NCBI GenBank assembly: GCA_020348065.1
Contig: CP070742.1
Location: 2,761,366 to 2,801,870, forward strand
Direction of reading: 5' to 3'
DNA length: 40,505 nucleotides
Source of the DNA: Candidatus Zixiibacteriota bacterium
GTDB taxonomy: Bacteria > Zixibacteria > MSB-5A5 > UBA10806
In this document: positions 17,477-23,495 of the stretch, one piece after another
Layout: each line of letters starts with the position of its first letter
Position numbering within the stretch: the first letter of the stretch is position 1
Notes under the pieces: generated by a model
Told to the model about the DNA's origin: nothing
The model's input: only the letters and a program-made list of their open reading frames with translations
The model's database searches: none
Program-made: the position numbers and the translations under genes

Positions 17477-17505
17477 GGGAGTTACGAGACGAGTTTCGCA
17501 ACTGG
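17477..17505 (-). repeat. Dispersed 3' element B, copy 1
   Basis: 29 bp matching 18694-18722 at 27 positions (plus strand opens GGGAGTTACGAGA and ends CGCAACTGG). On the minus strand the order is gene stop, element A, element B. Confidence 0.7.
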
Positions 17506-17527
17506 GTGATCCAGAATGTAGCGTGAA

Positions 17528-17562
17528 GCGGCCCCAATATCACTCTCCCCAAACTTTTGTAC
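17528..17562 (-). repeat. Dispersed 3' element A, copy 3
   Basis: Minus strand shows AAAGTTTGGGGAGAGTGA, then GGGGCCGC, matching the core of the copies at 3835 and 5907. It begins about 95 bp beyond the stop codon of the lone methyltransferase gene. Confidence 0.6.
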
Positions 17563-17655
17563 AATTTGCCTTCGATGTGCAGTCTTTCTATGCGATTCTT
17601 GACGGAACGTATTGGAGGGTATTAAGATAATGAAAATGGAGCAAGGAGAGCAACC

Positions 17656-18411
17656 TCATTCATCACGTCTGAAAATATAAATTGCCCATCCTATAGTATC
17701 TCTGCCCCACTTGAGGTAAATGTTCTTGTTTGACGTAACTCGGTTCATGAGTTCAGCTATGTCCGGATCGTTGGGGTTCTGACGGGCGTATTCGTCGGCT
17801 GCCAACCACTGCAGGCCCTCGTATTGATCCCAGTCATTTTTGTTGCTAACAATGGTATAAACAAGTTGGAGCCCGTGTTTCTCTCCGACCTTGACGTTAT
17901 CGGCATGTGTTCCAAAGTTTTCCCTTTGACTGCCTGATGCATCCAGATATTCCTGTGATGGATCATGGAGCCAGAATGGCTCCCCTACGACTACCAAGCC
18001 GCCCGGGACAACCCAACTTTTCAATGTTTTTAGCGTTTCATTGTGGTCTTTGAACACCCAGCTGGCCCCAATGCAAGCGGCTAAATGTAGACTCGCAGGT
18101 TGTTCAGGCCTGAACTCGGCACCATCCATCTGCGTGAATTTGATGTTAGGCTTGGACAATCTATCGGCGGCTTTCTTTTTACAATCTTCAATGCAGTAGG
18201 GGGATATATCTACTCCGAGCCCTCTGACTTCATATTCCTCAGCCAGTCGAATCAGAAACTCTCCTTTGCCGCAGGCGATATCGACCACTCCGGCCCCTAT
18301 AGGGAGGTCCAGAAGTCTGACGAGGTGTACTAGTTTGGCCTCGCTTGTGGGATTGCAGACCAAGTGCTTTTTGTGCGTAATATCGTAGAACTTCCAAGTA
18401 TCCAAAGTCAC
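17656..18411 (-). CDS. Class I SAM-dependent methyltransferase
   Basis: 251 residues. Motif I is 'VVDIACGKGEFLIRLAEEY' (about 38-56), followed by 'VRGLGVDISPYCIEDCKKK' and 'KFTQMDGAEF', the usual SAM-binding core. The acidic loop 'CIGASWVFKDHNETL' and strand 'WVVPGGLVVVGEPFW' continue the fold, and the C-terminal part has 'WLAADEYARQNPNDPDI'. The substrate is unknown; relatives are annotated only as methyltransferase-domain proteins. The start codon is GTG. It stands alone, with dispersed elements A and B downstream and palindromes and terminators upstream, so it looks like an isolated cassette. Confidence 0.85.
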   Translation of the reverse strand: MTLDTWKFYDITHKKHLVCNPTSEAKLVHLVRLLDLPIGAGVVDIACGKGEFLIRLAEEYEVRGLGVDISPYCIEDCKKKAADRLSKPNIKFTQMDGAEFRPEQPASLHLAACIGASWVFKDHNETLKTLKSWVVPGGLVVVGEPFWLHDPSQEYLDASGSQRENFGTHADNVKVGEKHGLQLVYTIVSNKNDWDQYEGLQWLAADEYARQNPNDPDIAELMNRVTSNKNIYLKWGRDTIGWAIYIFRRDE

Positions 18412-18530
18412 TCCGTATTAGTATTGAAATATAAATTACAACATTAAGAACCATTTTGTCAATCGGGAAGTAACTCCAGAATGGTCCGGATTTGGCAGAG
18501 GCACCATAAGCGATATCATGCCCTATATAC

Positions 18531-18560
18531 AAAAAACCCTTTGATATACTTGCCAAAGGG
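18531..18560 (-). terminator. Rho-independent terminator
   Basis: Perfect 7-bp stem CCCTTTG / CAAAGGG with a 10-base loop, followed on the minus strand by six T. Confidence 0.75.
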
Positions 18561-18581
18561 GCTTTTCCAGAATTAAAGCTG

Positions 18582-18604
18582 GGTAGCCCACAGCTTGCTT
18601 TGGG
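18582..18604 (-). repeat. Dispersed palindromic repeat, copy 2
   Basis: Shares GGTAGCCCACAGCTTGC with 6911-6927. The palindrome at 18587-18604 differs by one base from a perfect 8-bp stem with a TT loop, but at a different position from the other copy. Confidence 0.65.
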
Positions 18605-18660
18605 AAATGCCGCATCATCGTCACCTCATGAATTCATAGTGGACTTCCTGACACAAAATA

Positions 18661-18680
18661 ACCCCGGCGGACGCCGGGGT
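18661..18680 (-). terminator. Rho-independent terminator
   Basis: Perfect 8-bp stem ACCCCGGC / GCCGGGGT with a 4-base loop, followed on the minus strand by TATTTTG. It lies about 130 bp after the lectin-like gene and directly beyond element B. Confidence 0.7.
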
Positions 18681-18693
18681 CAATATCAATGGC

Positions 18694-18722
18694 GGGAGTT
18701 ACGAGAAGAGTTCCGCAACTGG
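18694..18722 (-). repeat. Dispersed 3' element B, copy 2
   Basis: 27 of 29 bases match 17477-17505. On the minus strand it ends CTCGTAACTCCCGCCA, which resembles the 3' end of a tRNA T-arm, acceptor strand and CCA, and runs through TTGATATTGA into a terminator hairpin. Confidence 0.7.
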
Positions 18723-18812
18723 ATTATAAAAAATGAAGTGGCCTGAAATCGACTATGGTGGCAAATTTCACACCTTAAAAAAAACTATATTACTTGATAG
18801 CTGCTACCCGAT

Positions 18813-19571
18813 TCAGTGCTTTACAATCGCCATCCAATTGACAAAAACCGGAGATGTGTCGGAGATAGATGATCCATCGCTATACTTGGAAACGGTTATA
18901 TCAAATCCTGTCCAATTACCGATTGAACCTTTAACGTCCTCAACGGCCCTTATTGCCGATCCTTCTGTAAGACCGTTCGCGGGCCCTCTCAATACAACTG
19001 AAATATACATATGTGGTTTTTCTACGGTTGTAAAAGGGGTCTCAAATTCAATTACGGTTATACCCATCCCATACTCCACCATATCGGTGTTTACCTCCCC
19101 ATCAAATTCGCCGGCTTCGCCAATGGCAGTTACGACATTTCCAGCTGAATCAGCATACTCGGCATAATCGGCCTGCCACGCTTTGTATGCGTACGGAGCC
19201 GAACAGAGGCGGGCGCGGGGGGTAATCTCGGGATCAGATTCGACCTGTATACCAAGCCACAGGTCGACGTCGTTGGTCATTGTCCACGGCGGGAGGTTTT
19301 CTCTGGAGCCAAGCTGCCAGTTGAAAAGCCCGTTTACAACCAGCACTGTACAACTGGGGCTTATCCATTCCCTATCGGTTGGGGAAACACTGACAGAGTC
19401 ACTCCAGATAGTAAAATCAATTACATACTCACCATCAGCGACCGCATTCCCATCAGAATCGGTCAATAGGCCTTGATAGCTGATCAAATGGGGAACACCG
19501 TCAAGTACCTGGGCACCGGCAACACCGAATATTAATGACATCATCATTATAGAGATTATTATTAAACGCAT
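18813..19571 (-). CDS. Secreted protein with 'ISYQG' module and H-type-lectin-like C-terminus
   Basis: 252 residues. A signal peptide (1-20, ending 'VAGAQ') is followed by a beta-rich module (about 28-135) starting 'PHLISYQGLLTDSDGNAVAD' and ending 'ITPRARLCSAPYAYKAWQAD', a type frequent in large secreted proteins of uncultured FCB bacteria. The C-terminal 90 residues ('VIEFETPFTTVEKPHMYISV' to 'FVNWMAIVKH') have the strand pattern and closing 'W.AI' of H-type lectin domains. It could bind glycans or surface structures outside the cell; this is inference. An AAGGAG site lies before the ATG. It is a single gene ending in element B plus terminators. Confidence 0.72.
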   Translation of the reverse strand: MRLIIISIMMMSLIFGVAGAQVLDGVPHLISYQGLLTDSDGNAVADGEYVIDFTIWSDSVSVSPTDREWISPSCTVLVVNGLFNWQLGSRENLPPWTMTNDVDLWLGIQVESDPEITPRARLCSAPYAYKAWQADYAEYADSAGNVVTAIGEAGEFDGEVNTDMVEYGMGITVIEFETPFTTVEKPHMYISVVLRGPANGLTEGSAIRAVEDVKGSIGNWTGFDITVSKYSDGSSISDTSPVFVNWMAIVKH

Positions 19572-19745
19572 TTTTACAACTCCTTGATGAAGTTAATTCT
19601 TTTAAGAAATACTGACATTTGTAAATCCTCTAAGCTTAATATAAAATAACCGATCAACCTGTCAATTATATTGACGTGAATGTAGTGTTCCAACATATGG
19701 TGTGCAACTATAAGTGATTAACGATCATCGGGTTACGAAAAATAA

Positions 19746-19820
19746 CGGGGCCGAAGAGACTCGAACTCTCGACCTCCTGCGTGACAGGCAGGCGTTCTAA
19801 CCAAACTGAACTACGACCCC
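19746..19820 (-). tRNA. tRNA-Asp (GTC)
   Basis: A 75-base cloverleaf: acceptor GGGGTCG pairs with CGGCCCC, discriminator G, D-arm with TAGTTCAGTTTGGTTAGA, anticodon stem CTGCC.../...GCAGG with loop containing GTC, and T-arm GAGAGTTCGAGTCTC. CCA is not encoded. It is the intact parent of the two truncated tRNA-like repeats at 19866 and 20226. Confidence 0.95.
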
Positions 19821-19865
19821 GGAGTTTACTATTTAATTTTCAAAGTTCGTAGGGTCTAAATTGAA

Positions 19866-19923
19866 CTCTCGACCTTCCCGACCGAAGGTCGGGACGTTCT
19901 AACCAAACTGAACTACGACCCCG
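19866..19923 (-). repeat. tRNA-Asp-derived 58-bp repeat, copy 1 (anticodon arm replaced by hairpin)
   Basis: Minus strand starts with the 5' acceptor strand and D-arm of tRNA-Asp (identical to the intact gene through ...TTAGAACG). The anticodon arm is replaced by a hairpin TCCCGACC-TTC-GGTCGGGA, after which tRNA-like GGTCGAGAG returns and the T-arm breaks off (this copy keeps a few more tRNA bases, GTTC). It has no anticodon, T-arm or 3' acceptor strand, so it cannot be a tRNA. It lies 12 bp after the stop of the GIY-YIG gene and is identical over 58 bp to 20226-20283. Confidence 0.88.
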
Positions 19924-19935
19924 TAAAATTATTAA

Positions 19936-20199
19936 CTATTTTAAAAGAACCGAATTCCTATTTATTAATTCCTCAATTCTTTTTCTGCTTTTCCACTTTT
20001 TTAATTGTCTTTCCCGAGCTAAGGCTTCCGGCCTGTTATCGAATTCCTCGGTGTAGACTACCTCCCAGGGTCTCCCTGATTTTGTCGATTTCGAGCGTCC
20101 TTCATTGTGTCTTTTTACGCGATCATCAAGATCAGCCGTTGTTCCGATGTAAAACCGTTCATTAATCTTGCTTTTTAAGACGTAAAGGTAAAAAGCCAA
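19936..20199 (-). CDS. GIY-YIG endonuclease domain protein (single domain)
   Basis: 87 residues from a TTG at 20199. The fold is complete: 'FYLYVLKS' and 'RFYIGTT' form the GIY-YIG core, Arg in 'LDDRVKRHNEGRSKST', then 'PWEVVYTEEF' and the metal-binding Glu in 'EALARERQLKKWKSRKRI'. The family of short stand-alone GIY-YIG proteins (UPF0213/YhbQ-like) has nuclease activity in the few members tested. The frame stays open upstream to 20427, but that part translates the tRNA-like repeat and tRNA-Val, so it is not protein; AAAAGGG precedes the TTG closely. The gene is bracketed by two perfect 58-bp tRNA-derived repeats and by intact tRNA-Asp and tRNA-Val, which suggests a tRNA-associated mobile gene. 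Confidence 0.85.
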   Translation of the reverse strand: MAFYLYVLKSKINERFYIGTTADLDDRVKRHNEGRSKSTKSGRPWEVVYTEEFDNRPEALARERQLKKWKSRKRIEELINRNSVLLK

Positions 20200-20225
20200 A
20201 TTGCCCTTTTCGTTTATTGCCTCTG

Positions 20226-20283
20226 CTCTCGACCTTCCCGACCGAAGGTCGGGACGTTCTAACCAAACTGAACTACGACCCCG
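20226..20283 (-). repeat. tRNA-Asp-derived 58-bp repeat, copy 2 (anticodon arm replaced by hairpin)
   Basis: Identical to 19866-19923 and exactly 360 bp away from it. It lies 26 bp upstream of the GIY-YIG start codon. The tRNA resemblance ends at GGTCGAGAG, slightly earlier than in copy 1. Confidence 0.9.
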
Positions 20284-20296
20284 ACTATCTTTGCGC

Positions 20297-20322
20297 GCTG
20301 TCAGGAGCCCCTTCCTGACAGC
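20297..20322. repeat. Perfect hairpin, REP-like
   Basis: A 10-bp perfect stem GCTGTCAGGA / TCCTGACAGC with a 6-base loop. The GTCAGGA/TCCTGAC ends recur in the hairpin at 39340-39381. No T-run follows, so it is not a typical terminator. Confidence 0.75.
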
Positions 20323-20332
20323 CGCCTGGAAA

Positions 20333-20356
20333 CCGTCGGGAAAGGGTTCCCGACGG
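20333..20356. repeat. Perfect hairpin, REP-like
   Basis: A 10-bp perfect stem CCGTCGGGAA / TTCCCGACGG with loop AGGG. It shares GTCGGGA/TCCCGAC with the hairpin inside the 58-bp tRNA-derived repeats. Confidence 0.75.
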
Positions 20357-20377
20357 CTCAATATTCGATTTTCAAAC

Positions 20378-20451
20378 TGGGCAGTGCTGGAGTCGAACCA
20401 GCGACCTTCTGCGTGTAAGGCAGACACTCTAACCAGCTGAGCTAACTGCCC
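20378..20451 (-). tRNA. tRNA-Val (TAC)
   Basis: A 74-base cloverleaf: acceptor GGGCAGT pairs with ACTGCCC, discriminator A, D-arm TAGCTCAGCTGGTTAGA, anticodon loop CTTACAC with TAC, and T-arm GCTGGTTCGACTCCAGC. CCA is not encoded. Confidence 0.95.
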
Positions 20452-20467
20452 GATATCTGCAAATCCC

Positions 20468-20716
20468 CTAGCCAGCGGAACCGCTTTTACCCGATGCCGG
20501 TTTCCCCTGCTTCTTTCTGGGTAAAAGAATACCCAGGGGGATTATTACGCAATAACCCAGAACCAGAAGTATCGGAGATATGGTGATATCGCCAAAGCCC
20601 AGGAAAATAAATCCTACCACAATGAAAAGCAGTCCGATTCCCAGAATCAGGTAATTATTTTTAGTGAGATCGGGTCCCGGTTTCAGGCCCTTCTGCGATT
20701 TTTTTGACGGCGTCAT
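20468..20716 (-). CDS. Small membrane protein, DUF3098-like
   Basis: 82 residues with a charged N-terminus, two transmembrane helices ('YLILGIGLLFIVVGFIFLGF' and 'ISPILLVLGYCVIIPLGILL') and a Lys/Gly/Ser-rich tail. The spacing and sequence 'GIGLLFIVVGFI' to 'SPILLVLGY' recall the DUF3098 family of short inner-membrane proteins found in FCB bacteria, whose role is unknown. No clear ribosome site is visible before the ATG. It lies next to the tRNA-Val gene on the same strand. Confidence 0.7.
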   Translation of the reverse strand: MTPSKKSQKGLKPGPDLTKNNYLILGIGLLFIVVGFIFLGFGDITISPILLVLGYCVIIPLGILLPRKKQGKPASGKSGSAG

Positions 20717-20940
20717 ACTATTATTTTACGTCCAACCTGCAGATATTTCTTCCCGATTCGCGTTTATTTACCATACTCCAGCTAACCAGAGCAGTAAATT
20801 AAGCCAATTCAGCGTAAAGTCAAGCATTAATTACGCCTGTAGAAACCCCGGAAGTTTCAAATACTCCGCCGGTATTTAGATCGGCTGTTTTTAAAAGCCT
20901 ATAAGTGATAACTGGTTATGGAACAACAACAACAGAGGTC

Positions 20941-22329
20941 TCAATAAGCGCCGTCGCTTTTAAAAATGCTCCTTATGGTTAAAAGAATTATCTTTATGTC
21001 GAGAATCAAAGACCAGTTTTCCACATAGTAAAGGTCGTATCTTGTTCGTTCCCTTATCGAAGTATCTCCTCGCAGCCCGTTCACCTGTGCCCAGCCGGTG
21101 ATCCCCGATTTTACTTTATGGCGCTGGAAATACTGCGGTATATCGTCCTTGAATTGTCTGACGTAATCCGGCTGCTCGGGTCTGGGCCCCACTATCGACA
21201 TGTGCCCGGCGAAAGCGTTGAAGAGTTGCGGAAGCTCGTCGAGACTGTATCTTCTTATAAACCTGCCCGCGCGAGTCCGTCGGGGATCGTTTTCTACGGT
21301 CCATCCCGTGCTGTTGGTATTTTCTTTCTCGAATTTCATGGATCGAAACTTGAGCATCATGAACTCCCTGCCGTTGCGCCCTATTCGATGCTGTTTGAAA
21401 AGTACCGGGCCCTTAGAATCGAATTTTATCAAAATCGCTATGATCAACATTAACGGCGAAAGAGCGATTATCACCAGGCCGGAAAAAAGGAGATCGAACA
21501 GTCTTTTGACAATCCTGGAGTATCCCTCTATCGGCGTTCGTCCCCAACGCAACACCGGAATGCCCTCTATCTGGCCTGACGTGGAACGTGATGTAAACAT
21601 GCCCATTATGTCGGGAGTCATCATATATTCCACATTAAGGTTCTCGTTGCTTATCACAATGTTCGCGATCAGGTCTCTTTTTTCCGCCGGCAAACTAAAA
21701 ATAATCATATCCGCACGGTATTTCTTGGTTATCTCGTCAATTTGATCTATGCGGCCCAGAATCGGGTATCCCGAATTCGAATCCGATAAAAATCCTATAG
21801 GCTCGATTCCCCAGGCCGGCTGTTTTGCCAGTTTTTCGTAAAGGTCAAGGCCGCCCTTTTCGCTTCCCAGGAAAACGGCTCTTTTGGCGCCAAAGCCTTT
21901 ACGCAGCAGTGATAGCTCAAATCGGTATATAATTTCACGTATCGCGAATATTAGAAGGATATCTATCACCCATCCGAATCCCATCACCAACCGTGAAAAA
22001 CTTTCTCCCCTGAAGAAAAATGTCGAAGCGATAATGATCAACGAGCCCGCCGAAACGCCCCGGAAAACCTCGTAGAATCTATCGAATGATGAGGGCGGCC
22101 TGCGTTTATAATGGCCCATTATTCCAAATATGAAAATCCAGACCGCGCACACGAAAATTGTCGCGTATAGATACAATCCCAGTTCCGGGACCCCTTTTGT
22201 AATCGGAAAAACCCGGGTTGCGGCGCTGAAGAATCTTATTTCATACGCCAGGTAAAAACCCAGGAAAACGCCTGCCGTATCGCCGAGGATGTATAAAATC
22301 GGATAAATATATCGGACGGCATTTTTCAA
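20941..22329 (-). CDS. Exopolysaccharide initiating sugar-phosphate transferase (WcaJ/WbaP-type polyprenyl glycosylphosphotransferase)
   Basis: 462 residues: four to five N-terminal membrane helices (1-135), a Rossmann-like CoA-binding domain (about 150-250, 'RAVFLGSEKGGLDLYEKL'), then the bacterial sugar transferase domain (268-462) with 'VKRLFDLLFSG', 'GPVLFKQHRIGRNGREF', 'LKFRSM', 'SLDELPQLFNAFAGHMSIVG', 'PRPEQP' and 'KSGITGWAQVNG'. The enzyme moves a sugar-1-phosphate from a nucleotide sugar to undecaprenyl phosphate, the first step in building a repeat unit on the cytoplasmic face. TTG start overlapping the stop of the upstream glycosyltransferase (TTGA). Last gene of the polysaccharide run. 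Confidence 0.93.
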   Translation of the reverse strand: MKNAVRYIYPILYILGDTAGVFLGFYLAYEIRFFSAATRVFPITKGVPELGLYLYATIFVCAVWIFIFGIMGHYKRRPPSSFDRFYEVFRGVSAGSLIIIASTFFFRGESFSRLVMGFGWVIDILLIFAIREIIYRFELSLLRKGFGAKRAVFLGSEKGGLDLYEKLAKQPAWGIEPIGFLSDSNSGYPILGRIDQIDEITKKYRADMIIFSLPAEKRDLIANIVISNENLNVEYMMTPDIMGMFTSRSTSGQIEGIPVLRWGRTPIEGYSRIVKRLFDLLFSGLVIIALSPLMLIIAILIKFDSKGPVLFKQHRIGRNGREFMMLKFRSMKFEKENTNSTGWTVENDPRRTRAGRFIRRYSLDELPQLFNAFAGHMSIVGPRPEQPDYVRQFKDDIPQYFQRHKVKSGITGWAQVNGLRGDTSIRERTRYDLYYVENWSLILDIKIILLTIRSIFKSDGAY

Positions 22330-23495
22330 CTGATTAATCGCTCCTCAAGACCCGCTTTCCCGTTATCGCGGAAGCTATCATATGCTTTTGATATAAACTC
22401 ACGCACAGAGTAAGAAAAGTCCTTTTTTGAGAATTTTTGAGTATGTTCGGAAATAGAATCCGAATCAAACTCCATGATCGTGAAGATATCCAGAGCATGG
22501 CGTATCGAAGGCGCCGTTTGCTCGGTGAAAAATAAACCGGATTTGAAATCATTGTAACCCCTGAAATTGTCGGTTGAGGGCCCGACGACGGTATCGACGA
22601 GACCGCCTTTATTGAACGCGATTACAGGTCTGCCGCAGGCCATGACCTCAACCGGGATAATTCCAAAATCCTCGATTCCGGCGAAAATCAGCGCTTTGCA
22701 TCCTCTGTAATAATCCCGAAGTTTTTCTCTGTCCAGCCAGCCGGTAAATTCTACGTTATCCGGAGCGATGTTAACAAGTTTTTTTAAATCGGGGCCGTCG
22801 CCGGTCACTATCAACCGCTCATCGAGATTTCTGAAAGCCTCGATTATGATCTCCGTTTTTTTATAAGGTACCAGGGCTCCGGCGGTAATAAAATACTCTC
22901 TTTTGTCCGAAGGCCCCGGCGTATAAAACTCCGTATCTACGGGGGGATGAATAACCGCGGCGGATCTCCGGTAATACTCTCCTATCCTCCATTTTACGAA
23001 GTTAGAGTTGGCCACAAAAAGATCGACTCTATTGGCCGTTTTAACGTCCCATTTTCGCAGCCTGTCGGTAATCATTTTGATAAATCCGTATTTTAAGATA
23101 TTCATCCCGGATCTCGGGAAATAATCATCGAACCTGTCCCAGACATAACGCATGGGCGAATGGCAGTAACATATATGCAATGTGTTTTTTCCCGGGATCG
23201 CCCCTTTGGCGACACAGTGAGAACTTGAAATCGCAATATCGAAGCCGTCGAAATTAAACCTCTCAATGGCTGCAGGAAAGAAAGGCAGGTAATGCCGGTA
23301 GTACGATTTTCTCAGCGGAAGGTTCTGGATAAATGATGTAACTATTTTATGGCTTGTAATCTTTTCCGATATTTTGTCGGGATCGCAGAACAGGGCGAAT
23401 ATCTCGGCTTCAGGAAATAGACCGGCAATAGCTTCGAGGACATACTCGCCGCCGCGCATGCCATTCAGCCAATCGTGTATAAGCGCAACTTTCAT
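22326..23495 (-). CDS. Glycosyltransferase family 4 (GT-B)
   Basis: 389 residues from the ATG at 23495, which overlaps the previous gene's stop (ATGA) and opens on '[17 protein letters not shown]', the usual N-terminal strand and loop; a longer frame upstream lies inside the neighbouring gene. The N-domain has 'ISSSHCVAKGAI' and 'CYCHSPMRYVWDRFDDYF'; the C-domain has 'YFITAGALVPYKKTEIIIEA', 'LIVTGDGPD' and the nucleotide-sugar motif 'EDFGIIPVEVMACGRPVIAF' (E-x7-E). It transfers a sugar from a nucleotide donor during assembly of the lipid-linked repeat unit; donor and linkage cannot be read from sequence. Confidence 0.92.
   Translation of the reverse strand: MKVALIHDWLNGMRGGEYVLEAIAGLFPEAEIFALFCDPDKISEKITSHKIVTSFIQNLPLRKSYYRHYLPFFPAAIERFNFDGFDIAISSSHCVAKGAIPGKNTLHICYCHSPMRYVWDRFDDYFPRSGMNILKYGFIKMITDRLRKWDVKTANRVDLFVANSNFVKWRIGEYYRRSAAVIHPPVDTEFYTPGPSDKREYFITAGALVPYKKTEIIIEAFRNLDERLIVTGDGPDLKKLVNIAPDNVEFTGWLDREKLRDYYRGCKALIFAGIEDFGIIPVEVMACGRPVIAFNKGGLVDTVVGPSTDNFRGYNDFKSGLFFTEQTAPSIRHALDIFTIMEFDSDSISEHTQKFSKKDFSYSVREFISKAYDSFRDNGKAGLEERLIS

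Larger units (their letters stand above)
17196..17655. other. Gene-poor spacer between convergent units
   Basis: No supported gene. On the minus strand, downstream of the lone methyltransferase, it contains dispersed element A (17528-17562) and then element B (17477-17505), about 22 bp apart. The left part is AT-rich with no visible feature. Confidence 0.55.
18412..18812. other. Spacer with two terminators and three dispersed repeats
   Basis: No gene. In minus-strand order after the lectin-like gene come element B (18722-18694), a GC-rich hairpin terminator (18680-18661), a palindromic repeat (18604-18582) and a second hairpin terminator (18560-18531). Such dense stacking of elements suggests repeated insertion of short repeats at one 3' end. 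Confidence 0.65.

Noticed and set aside
17477-18722. Integron attC sites or cassette array
   Set aside because: The repeats flank single genes but lack the attC core and inverse-core boxes (GTTRRRY/RYYYAAC), and no integrase is present.
19866-20283. Additional functional tRNA-Asp genes
   Set aside because: Both copies lack an anticodon, a T-arm and the 3' acceptor strand.
17477-20356. CRISPR array
   Set aside because: Repeats are few, unevenly spaced and palindromic or tRNA-derived, with no regular spacers or cas genes.
20200-20427. N-terminal extension of the GIY-YIG reading frame
   Set aside because: It translates the tRNA-derived repeat and part of tRNA-Val; the homologous protein begins only at the TTG at 20199.
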